From: Apodemus sylvaticus
Taxonomy: Eukaryota > Chordata > Mammalia > Rodentia > Muridae
DNA length: 64,000 nucleotides
NCBI RefSeq assembly: GCF_947179515.1
Contig: NC_067487.1
Coordinates: 44,518,014 to 44,582,013 of the forward strand
Direction of reading: 5' to 3'
In this document: in pieces, positions 47,880-58,460 of the stretch
Layout of the letters: every line of letters begins with the position of its first letter
Position numbering within the stretch: position 1 is the first letter of the stretch
Translations under genes and position numbers: made by a program
The notes under the pieces: generated by a model
Databases searched by the model: none
The model's input: only the letters and a program-made list of their open reading frames with translations
What the model was told of the DNA's origin: nothing

Positions 47880-48105
47880 ACTTTTACACACCAACTGTGT
47901 GGCAAGTGAGCAAGTACTGCTGGTTTCATCTTATTTATTTTAACCAACTTAAAAGATTTATTTTCCTACATTTACACATAGAGAACATGAGGGCCAACCA
48001 GATTAAGTAAACTGGCCCGGGTCACAGGGCTTGTAAATAACAGAACCAGCCTGAAAATCAAAGCTGTTTGGTTAATAAATCTTTATTTACTCTACCATGT
48101 GACAG
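47880..48105 (+). mobile_element. Ancient MIR SINE
   Basis: MIR order is visible: 'gagaacatgagggccaacca', 'gattaagtaaactggcccgg', 'gtcacagggcttgtaaataa', 'cagaaccagcctgaaaatca', matching the MIR core for GAGGTTAAGTAACTTGCCCAAGGTCACACAGCTAG. MIR predates placental mammals, so the site should align to other mammals. Confidence 0.75.
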
Positions 48106-48795
48106 TGGAATTAATTCAATGTCAAGATAAGCATTCAGTAATAATATAAAGGTATTACTGTAATTACAATAAGTGACACTTGCTTGGTAATATTGGGTGT
48201 CATAGGCAACTGAAATATTTTCTAAATGTATTATACAATCCACCAAATTACAAGATATCATTGTCAGCATCTTAAGATAAAACGTAAAGGATATACAGCA
48301 CGGTTAAGATGCTAGCAATAATCTCACGCTTTCTTTCCCGTGAACCAGCATGTGCGACAATAACTAAGCAATAGTCTCACTATTTGAATGTACTTGCCCC
48401 ATCTAGACAGTAAAACCAAAATAGTGTGCATCCTACTGAAATCTTACTATCAATTAGACATAATAAAATTATGCACAATGCAAGTCAGAAATTATCCATT
48501 GGCTCAAATGATGATATCCTATTTTTGCTCAAGCGCAAGCATAATTCTTTCACTTAAGAAAATATCCTAGATCCATAGAAAACAAAAACCTATAAACAAA
48601 TAAAGCAGGCAATGGAACGGTCCAGAAAAACTGCATTACATATTCCTGTAAATGAGAGAAAGGTGATCAGAAAAAGAAGTTCACAAACACAAAACTCTGT
48701 AGTAAGTGAACTAACCCGGAAAAGAAAGGAGTGTTCTGATTATTAAATTTATATGCCATTTGACTCTACTCTAGTGCTCAGTTCGTTCGATAAAA
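48106..48795. other. Unassigned sequence
   Basis: No gene or element recognised. Confidence 0.5.
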
Positions 48796-48960
48796 CACTA
48801 TTGTGGTTTGGGTATGAATTATCCTGCATGGTGCTCATTTGTGAGAGGCTTGTTCTGCAGATGATACTGCTGTTTTGGGAGGTCATGTAAACTTTAAAAG
48901 ATGGTCTTAGCTGAAGGAGGATACTGAGATGTGACCTTGGAGCATATCTTGCCCGTATCC
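48796..48960 (+). mobile_element. Possible URR1-type fragment
   Basis: 'attgtggtttgggtatgaat', 'gtgctcatttgtgagagg' and 'ctgttttgggaggtcatgta' resemble the left part of the URR1-type copy at 31.4-31.7 kb in the opposite orientation. Weak. Confidence 0.4.
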
Positions 48961-49359
48961 CCTTGTAATTTCAGTAAATATATTTTATAGTTGTGTATAC
49001 CATCTACAATGAACTTAGTTGAATCCAATTGACTTCAAACATGTGAATATTGTTCATATAATTATTTGTAAGATTTAGAAAAAAAAATCACTGAATTTAT
49101 AGCAAGGCTAAAGATGAATTCCTGTGTGAGATGCTAACCACAAACTCAGAACAGGCCAAATGAAAAATCGAATGAGAAAGTTCCTTAGAGAAATAATATA
49201 TGTCCTAATATAAATATAGTAGTATCTGACCCATACAAATATTTTCTATTATCATTCTAGATTCCAGTATAATTAATCTCTCTCAATAACATGCCACAGA
49301 AAGGACACAGCCCAGTGATATATGTCTATCTCACAGTCCCTGCTGTAACATTTTAATCA

Positions 49360-49363
<4 letters not shown>
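48961..49363. other. Unassigned AT-rich sequence
   Basis: No gene or element recognised. Confidence 0.5.
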
Positions 49364-49425
<62 letters not shown>

Positions 49426-49751
49426 TTCTTCTTCTTCTTCTTCTTCTTCTTCTTCTTCTTCTTCCTCTTCCTCCTCCTCCTCCTCCTCCTCCTCCTCCCC
49501 CTCCTCCTCCCCCTCCTCCTCCTCCTCCTCCTCCCCCTCCTCCTCCTCCTCCTCCCCCTCCCCCTCCTCCTCCTCCTCCTCCTCGTCCTCCTCCTCCTCC
49601 TCCTCCTCCTCCTCCTCCTCCTCCTCCTCCTCCTCCTCCTCTCCTCCTCCTCCTCCTCTTCTTCTTCTTCTTCTTCTTCTTCTTCTTCTTCTTCTTCTTC
49701 TTCTTCTTCTTCTTCTTCCCTCCCTCCTTCCCTCCCTCTCTCCCTCCCTTT
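49364..49751. repeat. 388-base polypyrimidine tract: (TC)n(TTC)n(TCC)n(TTC)n
   Basis: All 388 plus-strand bases are C or T except one G at 49585. Blocks in order: TC (to about 49425), TTC (to 49460), TCC with CCCC interruptions (to about 49657), TTC (to 49718), then CCCT/CCTT. It adjoins the A-tail end of a minus-strand B1, from whose tail it probably grew. The 168-codon minus-strand frame with Lys, Gly and Arg runs is only a translation of this repeat and not a gene. Confidence 0.97.
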
Positions 49752-49752
49752 G

Positions 49753-49885
49753 AGCAGGGTTTCTCTATGTAGTCTTGGATGTCCTGGGTCATATAGGTCA
49801 TGCTAGTCTGGAACTTATATACTGTCTTCTCTTGCCTCTGTCTCCCAAGTGTTGGCACTGAAGACATATGTAAACATACCTGGAC
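49753..49885 (-). mobile_element. B1 SINE
   Basis: Antisense B1: 'cagggtttctctatgtagtc', 'ttggatgtcctgggtcat', 'cctctgtctcccaagtgttg', 'acatacctggactgc'. Its 3' A tail should lie at 49751 and below, where the polypyrimidine tract begins. Confidence 0.88.
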
Positions 49886-51153
49886 TGCAGCTATGAGTTT
49901 TTATGCTTCAGCTAGTGCTTAGAAACAAATGATTCTGTCCAAAACCATGGCTTCTGCTTTTCTGAGAAATCTAACTCCAAGTCAACAATATAACAGATTT
50001 TGATTTAGCTATTTGTCAGGACGGCTAAGTTTTGCATCTATAGTGTGAAGAAAATTACCTCTTCTTTCTTCTAAGATTTATTTTTATATATTTCTGTATT
50101 TGAATATAAGCTTACATATTTATTTTTATCCTTTGACAGTTTTGCACATGTATACGATTAATTTTAATCCATTTTGGACCCTTTCTTGTCAACATTCTTA
50201 TTGCCCTGGAACCTGCTTCTTCCCAAATTCTGCTCTCAAACCAAGTTTTTGTTTTGTGTGTTTGACCTACCAACTTTAAATCAGGTTACCTACACAAACA
50301 TGGGTGCTAATTATTTGTTGGTCACAGGAAATTTATCAGGATAGACTACCAATGACAGTGGAATCCTTTCCCTAGCCACTATTATCAATAGTCCCGCAGG
50401 GGAAACAGAGTCTCGGGAGACTTTCCCCTTTCCACCATGAAACATGGAATATTGCCCTGTAAAGTGATGATCAAGGGAGACCTCACAAGTTTCTGAACTA
50501 ACAGGAAAATTCCATTGCTCTTGTTCTTTCCCTAAAAAAAAAGATGGTTAGATCCTATTGCAGAACAGACCACACAGCTTTGGTCACAAAACACGAAGAA
50601 ATCAAATTAGAAATGATTTGAAAGATTTCTCAATGCCCACTGTCTTTTTAATGCCACAGGCTGTTGGAGGAGAAAATTCAAGTTGTACTCTGCTTTGAAC
50701 AAATCCAAGCAAACAGTTTGCATTGTTGCAATAGTGTGGACATTATAGGGGTAAAGGATCACTTTCTGATTGTATTTAAAGCTTGTCACACAGAAGAGAA
50801 TTCACCCTACTACAAAATCAACCAAGATTCTGTTCCTGAGAAAAAAATCATAGGTCCTAAAAAGGAACCTACTGTAACTATTTTGTTAAATGAATAAGAT
50901 AACAAACTATCTTCTAAATTTTATGTATTTGCCCAAATATTAATTCTGTTCTCAGTTTCCACAAACAAACAAACAAACAAGAAAAAAAATATTTTCCAAG
51001 GTGGCAACAGTGAGTACAAAAACTCACAAATGTGTATTTGACTGTGCTGTGTTTGGCCTTAAAGGAAACATTCATATCTTTCTTCTTCCACACTTTATTT
51101 CAAGGCTCACAGCACATGCCAGAAGAGGGAGTGGTCAAATTGTAAGAGAGAAG
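49886..51153. other. Unassigned AT-rich sequence
   Basis: No gene. Short (ACAA)n at 50961-50980. Frames of about 60-77 codons have no domain. Confidence 0.5.
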
Positions 51154-51180
51154 TGGAGGAGGAGGAGGAGGAGGAGGAGG
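51154..51180. repeat. (GGA)n microsatellite
   Basis: Nine GGA units. It causes a Pro-rich minus-strand and an Arg-rich plus-strand frame, neither believable as a gene. Confidence 0.95.
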
Positions 51181-51839
51181 CATGTAAAAGATGTCTTCTG
51201 GGCATAACAAAGCAGGGTCTTTCATTAATTCACTGTAGTCATCTGAACAGGAATAGCACAAAGTTGGACTGAAAAAAATCAGAGCTAGTAGAAATCTGTA
51301 CATGCCCTTTGGACTTTTAGAATCTTCACTGAAATGTCAACAGTTATTCTAACACGTCTGCCTTCATAAGATATCAGCCTTGTTCCCTTGAAGCTCTCAA
51401 TACCCTTTGTTCTGTGCATTTCTTGTTTCGACGATTGTATGGCATGGGTAGTTTCCTTTCTGTTTCAGTCTGTTTGCTATTATATATGCCTTGTATACCT
51501 TAATAGGCACCCCTTCCTGAGAAATTTTCTTCTATAATTTTGTTGAAAATGTGTAATTGGTAAGAATCATAGGTTGTGAATATTTTCGGTTTTCCAGACA
51601 CAATGGTACCGATGCACACATGAATTCACAGAGTCTGTGGCATCATGACATACAAACTGCACAATGTCCTGCCCAAGAAAGTCTCATCACGGAGGTGAGG
51701 AGATGGGCAGGAAGTATTACCCTTAAGCCAGTGGACTATGAATATTTGATTTCTGTTGCATGAACGAAAGTCATTTATCTCCAATTTAGTTATATTCACA
51801 TATTAACCGTACTCCAGGGCAGGCTCTATGGCAAGGGGT
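51181..51839. other. Unassigned sequence
   Basis: No gene or element recognised. Confidence 0.5.
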
Positions 51840-52035
51840 ATGGAGAAAGCACTAACTCTGTTTCATGGTTGGTGTTTTTATATTGTTTTTAGATAGACAA
51901 AGAATAGGGAGAGGCAGGGGGAGATAATGAAGTTGGATGATTAAAGGTGGGGGTATATGTGAGAAGTTGGGGAAAGAATAAATATCATCAAAATATATTA
52001 TATAGAATTTTCAAAGAGTAATAAAAAAGAATCGT
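51840..52035 (+). mobile_element. Old L1 3' end
   Basis: 'gggagaggcagggggagata', 'gtgagaagttggggaaagaa', 'atcatcaaaatatattatat', 'aattttcaaagagtaataaa' follow the end of an old murid L1 3' UTR with its A-rich tail. Confidence 0.6.
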
Positions 52036-55000
52036 TTTCTAATCTAAGATGTACTTCTGTCAAAGTTTTACATATTTTGCAAAGCATATTATATTATAGA
52101 AGAAGATCTAAATAAAAATAAAAAGTATGAATATTAGTAATGATGTTCTAGGAACAATTTTTATCAATTAGGATTCAGTTTGACTGAACCATAAAAGTCA
52201 TGCTGATTATTTCTGTACCTTAAAATAAAATAATACTTAACACTACTCTTTCTTGTTATTCCAATTTGAACATGCCTTGGCTAATTTTAAAATATTTCAT
52301 TCTGGTGTTCTTGAATAATATACAAAATTATATTAAAATACTTATGATTTTCTTATGATAATTTAAACGAAAGTTTAATTGTATTTTATGAATAATAATT
52401 ATCAGTGTTAATTATCTTAAGCAACAATAAAATGTGATTCCATCTTTCTCCAAAGATGGAAAATTATGTGACTTATTTATTCCAAATATCCCCAAATGAC
52501 TATAGATTAATGCTATAATAAACATAAATATGATAAATGAATGCATTTAAATCCAGGACAGTGGTAGAGTTTTAATTATGAAGCAAAACAGTAATTAATG
52601 AAAAACACATTTCATATATTTGATGATGTTAATTGGATTGCATTTGTTATGTGAAATGTATAATAAAATGTAACCACACACAAGCTTGTTACAATGTAAA
52701 TGCTCATCAGTAAGAAGTGTTTGATGTCAAAAGAATGATAAACTAACTGAACATTCACAAACTATTTTTTTATATATGATCCATAGAGTAAAGTTTCAAT
52801 ATGTCATCATAAACAGCCAATTTCTATGACTTGGCCTGGATACAGTTTTTCGTCAGATTATTTAAGATGGACCTACAGATTAGGGTGCCCTAAATACAAA
52901 GTCAAAGCTAATTAGTCTTCACTAACAGACAAGCAGTAAACTTCATGAGGTCAACGCCACCCCCAAGAAAGTGGACATTAGGGAGAGATTTTTAAAGCAG
53001 TGTCTGTTTTTATAGGTAGTGCAGGGAAAGGCTAAGCCAATAAAATGTAATGGTTCCATTCTATATTTTAATAGCAACCTCCAAAGTACACAGCACTTCC
53101 CATTGATTTGAAGGCAAAGCCCTGGACCAGGTTAAAAATGGCACGTGAGCACAGAAAATTACCGTCACTTCACTTTTATCCTGAGAACAGAACAGAACAA
53201 GTGAATGGCAATCAAACGTATACCAGTCATTGGTTTTGGAGGTCAATTCTTATGCCGAGCCACGAGGAGACCCCAGAAGCCACCCTGAGACTCCTTCAGT
53301 TGATAAATCATGGGAGGTCTATGTTTGAGAGGGAGAGAACACCAACCTAAGAATCTAAGGATGCTATTAGGAAATGTTAGGCGTGAGCAGCTGTAGTCAA
53401 TTATGGCTTCATTTTCTCTTCAGTCGTCTTTGGTTGCATGCCATAACAGCACAGGGCATTGAGGTTTATGGCTCTAAAATAGCCTTGTCATTTTGTGAAG
53501 CCTACCAGAGCAGAGAGGTTTGATAAATGGTTTTTTAAAATGTTACTTAGAAAGCAGCTTCAATCAGATTAGTTCTCTGCTGTTTGTTTTCAGAATCTTG
53601 ATCATCGCCAAGCATCTCACAGCTAGGCTGGTGGCACCAATTTGGAGAGTAAGAGAAAAGATTCAACAAAAATCTATTTCTTTAATTGTTCACAAGGTGT
53701 TTATGTTGCATTTTCTAACAACTCAATAAAGTAAGTGCTCCCTTAATTTGTTGTTAGAAGGAACCCTGTCATGGAATACTGGAGTATACATGTTATAAAT
53801 GTATCACAAAGAAGATATGGTCTCCAACTCTCAACAATCACAGAGTCTTCATTTTTGCTCATGACAGGAAACATTAATGGCTTGGTTTACTGGTATGGTT
53901 TTAAAATCTATGTCACCACTTAAAATAGAAGCAAGAAAGGAAATAATTCTCAATTGGTGTGTTCTAGTACCTAATCTGTCAGCTATTACTGGACCAAAAA
54001 AAAAAATAAGAAAAGGAAGTCAACTTTGAAGCAAACAAGGCTTTGCAGACTCCATTACTTAATATACTATTAAGGATACTTATGTAATATAATTTATTGA
54101 AAAGAAATCACATCAAATACTGGAAGGCAACAGCTTAAGGATAAAAAAGGGTCCAATTCTCAGCAGATCACAGAAGCAACAAGGCATTTCCCCACTGGTG
54201 TTCAGTGTAATTGCAACAGTGATAGGATTCAGACTCACCTCCATGTGAAATTTGTCTTTCATCCAATCAACTCAAACAAGTAATGCACTGCAAAGCATAT
54301 TATATTCCATCCACTTCTCAATAAAGTCAGTGGTGTCCAATCAGGCTTCTATTGTCAGCAGAGAATCTGAAATTGATACAATCATCAAATTGATCCAAAG
54401 TTGTCAATCATCCTCGATCTTTCCTTCTCTTTTTGTCTTCCTTCAGGATTTAAGAATTCCAATGGAGGGTCATATTGATTTGAGAGTTTAGAGGGTAATT
54501 GTTGAAATGGAAGGTGTTTTTCTAATTATTTTCAAATGAAAAATTATCAAATTTCTTCATTATGTCTTCTACTGATAAGTAAGTACGTTTTGGATGAAAA
54601 TCATATACTTTTACTGAAAACTACTTTTTTTATTTAATTGGCTATATTTTATGTGGCATTCTTTAAAGTACTAGGTAAAAATTATACTATATGATACATT
54701 TGTGAGATTGGTAAGAACCCTTTGAAATTCTGATCATTTCTATCATTTTATCTTTATATGTACATAAAAATAAAATCTATAATAGTTACGTTCTTTCTGA
54801 AATCACTTATTTCCATATTATAAATATATTCTGTTTCAAAAGAGTAGACTAGAGCTAAGTAACAGGGTCCTAGCAACATGTGTTTTCCAATGATATTTCT
54901 AATCTGGAGTATAATGTTCAGTCATAGAGGAGCAAGGCCTTTAAGTACACATTATTGTTGTTGTTGTTGCCACTATTTCTGAGGGTGATTAAGTGTATTA

Positions 55001-55768
55001 CCCATACTTTTGTATTTCGATGATCGTAATTTGTTGAATGTTGAAGTCTAGTCTCCTTGGAGTGTATAAATAGATTACATGCCTAAACATCAGCTCCCAA
55101 TTTAATGGGAATCAAACTGTTCTTCTCATCTTCTTCTGGAAGACTGGAAGAATTAGGATTTGCAACACAATTCAGCTGCTATCACTTGTTTCCTCGATTT
55201 GCAACCACAGATTTCTCTCCACATATTATAATTGGAAATAAGACACAATTTTTAAACGTTCTAAGGTGCTACTTTAATAATATATTTGATCTTGGAAACA
55301 TCTGCAAATAACAAAAACATATACCCAAACAATATAGGTAGTGGAAAAGATAAAGTCCACAATGTTGTTATGGTTGATATGGGTATTTAAAGACATTTTG
55401 TATTGAGCTTTATACACACAAGTGGAAAATGAGAGTTTAGCTCAGGAATGATGAATGTACACATCAAAGCAATCAGAATGTGTATTTACTCTTCTTAGAG
55501 CAAAATGCATGAAATTTTGGAAATTTAATCTCATCTATGATTCATTAAATTCTACAGTTCAAGGATGCCTTAGCTAAGCCTGCATATAGTAAACAACCCA
55601 TTAGAAACAGATAATCAAACCAGCATGTAGCATTTACACAAATCAAATGTTGACTGTATGCATATCTGTGTCACAAATAGAAAAATAATTACCATTTTTC
55701 AGATTCTAGCTTCCCCACCCTTAAGAGCAGTTGCTGTTTGCTACAGTAAAGGTTTCTAACTATATATA

Positions 55769-55769
<1 letters not shown>
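52036..55769. other. Unassigned AT-rich sequence
   Basis: Largest repeat-poor block (3.7 kb). Only a (TTG)5 run at 54954-54969 stands out. Frames of 60-80 codons (for example 53108-53350) show no domain. Confidence 0.45.

Positions 55770-55816
<47 letters not shown>
55770..55816. repeat. (TA)n microsatellite
   Basis: Pure AT/TA run of about 23 units, flanked by TATATAGTATAT and ATGCATAC. Confidence 0.95.
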
Positions 55817-55819
<3 letters not shown>

Positions 55820-56658
55820 TACTATATCATGGGGAGCAGATGCCACCCATAGGATAAATGATGTCACTGCCATGTGAGCTATTAGATAGTAAACAGTGAC
55901 AAAATTAGTTCATTACTGACCAGAGCCATGCACATGTGACAAAATTGTTTCACAAAGAGAAGAATTGTAACACCTGTTTACAGCTGCTATTAATATTCAT
56001 ATAACCATGCAGAAAATCATATGCAAGCAGATGGATGAAATTTGAAACCTGTCAAAGCACAATTTCTTAATTGCCTTAAATAAAATATTCCTGCAGTTGG
56101 TGTAGAAGCAATTAAATGCATGCTATATTCATTACCATTTTCTAGTGTCAAGTTTTTATAATTAGGAAAATTGATATGCTAGATATTCATCAGAGTACTG
56201 GCAATAGGTGCAAAAACTCAACTAGCAAATCTTTAATAATAGTGGTGTAAAGAATACAGGTATAATTAGAACCATTAGATAAGTAAATTGCATTTTGAAA
56301 TGTCCAAATTTTATAATATTATTTATATAGCATTGTTATTTTTTATACTTATGTGTATTTATTTCTTGGAATATAGTGTTCATCTAATGAGAATAATGAA
56401 ATACAATAATTTGTCATGGTTTTTGTATGTTTACCAACCAAAGAAGTCATGGAAATGTATTTGATTAGTTAGGCCTACCTTTGAACCTGATACATTGATA
56501 AATTTGAACACTTTTAACAAATAGTTCAACAACATGTCTATAAGCTCTATGTTATATAACTATATAACCTTTTCTTATGAATAAAATAAACTCCAAAATC
56601 ATATATAATTAATGTGTTTTGTATCATGAGTTTAATTTGTTGATATTGTTGTTGTTTT
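55817..56658. other. Unassigned AT-rich sequence
   Basis: No gene or element recognised. Confidence 0.5.
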
Positions 56659-56798
56659 GTTCCTCCAGATAGGGTTTTGCTAAGTGTCCCTAGCTAGCCA
56701 AGAAACTATTATTTAGACCAAGGCAGGGTTGAAATAACTAATCTGTTTACCTCTGTCTCTTGTGCCAGAATTTCAGGTTTGAAACCCCATATCTGGTC
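56659..56798 (-). mobile_element. B1 SINE, diverged
   Basis: Antisense B1: 'agatagggttttgctaagtg', 'tccctagctagccaagaaac', 'gtttacctctgtctcttgtg', 'ccagaatttcaggtttg'. Strongly diverged. Confidence 0.7.
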
Positions 56799-58057
56799 AG
56801 AGTTTACCTTTTAAAAACAAACTTTTGTTATTATTTCAACTTTCAAGAGCTAAGTTTAATTTAACCAAGTTTTATTTATCAAGCATGAATTTTATAACAC
56901 TAGTCTAGTTGATCTTCACATTTCTAGTGACTCCTAGATCACAGAAATCTCCCAAGAATTCAGTTTTGCTCTAGGAGTGACACCAGTTTAATATAATACT
57001 TTCTCATGTCTCAAAGAGTAGAAAAGCTCAATCATTCAAAATCATCTGAGAGTCATTGAATTAAGCTCATCAACATTCCTGACTTCCAGAAAAACAGATA
57101 TAAGACAGAAATCTTACACAGTCCTAACAATAAAGAGGAGTGTTTTAACTTTGATTAATTTTGGTTAGTTACACTGGAGAACACAAGTTTTGCATAAGAG
57201 CCATCAGTATTATTGTTTTTCACTGTTAAACTAACAGTAATATAATTTGAAATAAAATATGTAAAAAGGAGGAATATCATAGACTTTTATAAAAATGAAA
57301 GGGTATAAGAAAACTCAAGGCTTAGCTAGCTAGCTGTATATCACATAAATCTTTTTCTTTAATGTCCATGTTTGTACCATTTGGCAAAATATAAAGAAAC
57401 ACATTTGTATTAATTTATTAAATTCAGATGATTATTTTTCATATACTTCTCACCTACCATGCAATTATTAAGGTGAGGTTATAAATTTGATAGACTTATC
57501 CTAAATTTGTAGTTCCTTCTTTTTGGTTGTGCCATTAATCTGAGTATTTTTTAAGAATCATTCCAAGGTAGAAACTTTCAAAGTTCATCACAAGTTTTTC
57601 ATTGTAACAACAAAGAATGTATGTTCAGACGAGACATCCTAGGAAACTGATATAGAAAGAAATTGTAGAACTTTATGTGGATGCAGCATCATAGGGTTTT
57701 CTATGTACTGATATGACTTCTTCATCAAAGTGACTAGTTTTACCAGAGTAACAACATTAGGCATGTCTCTGAGGATGTTTCCAGAGGAACTGCTGGATGA
57801 ATGAAGCTACCCTAAATTCTGGCAGCAACATCCATCCCATAATTGGGAGCAATGGATTGAATAAAATTATACCATAAAATTATACCATCATTTGAAGGTA
57901 GAACACTAGTCTTCATCTCTGCTGCTCTATTTTCACTGTTGTGTCCCACCTGAAACATATTTTCCCCTTTTAAAAAGGAGAACCAGGTAGGTGTTGGTTA
58001 TTGAAAGTCTTGGTGGCTGTGAAAATTATTAAAACTAGGCAGCAGTAGTTTGCTGTA
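56799..58057. other. Unassigned AT-rich sequence
   Basis: No gene. A 14-base word containing 'aaaattataccat' is repeated in tandem near 57864-57891. Confidence 0.5.
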
Positions 58058-58290
58058 TTTATTGGCTGCCCTCCATAAAGGGCTTCTCTCTGTCATGAGA
58101 TGACCTCCATCAGCATGTGAGCACAGTAGAGTGTCTTTCAAATTTAGAGTCATACTCCTCATCCCTTGCCACTGCTTCTAAGGTCATGTAAAATTTTAAA
58201 GCCGTTGTCATTTCAACAATGCTCACAGCCTTGTCACTAGCCTCAATTGCGTTGTAGAAAACCACATTCCTTGCCCATTCCTAAAAAGAA
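58058..58290 (-). other. Terminal-exon-like open frame (unidentified)
   Basis: On the minus strand a pyrimidine-rich stretch ending TTTCTTTTTAG (to 58282) looks like a splice acceptor. It is followed by 56 sense codons beginning at 58281 (EWARNVVFYNAIEAS..., ending ...ERHSTVLTC), a TGA at 58111-58113, and AATAAA at 58058-58063, about 48 bases further. I recognise no family. The strand-like part FYMTLEA recalls cystatins, but their QxVxG motif is absent, so I do not assign it. No coding upstream exon or poly-A tail was seen. It may be a decayed exon, a pseudogene fragment or chance. Confidence 0.25.
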
Positions 58291-58460
58291 ACAAATGCTA
58301 TTGCATGTTTTTTTTTTTTTCCATCTGAAGTCACTGCATTGCACTTGCATCTCTAGGCCTTATTTCCAATTCTGAACATGTTGCTATACCTACCACACCC
58401 ACCTATTGAGCATTATATATGTGAAATAGATCACTTGAATACATACTGTGAACCCTTTAC
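58291..58460. other. Unassigned sequence with a T run
   Basis: Contains a T run at about 58307-58320. Nothing recognised. Confidence 0.5.

Noticed and set aside
49361..49867. 168-codon minus-strand open frame with Lys, Gly and Arg runs
   Set aside because: It is only the translation of the (TC)n/(TTC)n/(TCC)n tract and part of a B1; no natural protein composition.
55770..55816. (TA)n tract as a possible origin or matrix-attachment site
   Set aside because: A simple microsatellite is sufficient; nothing else supports a functional site.
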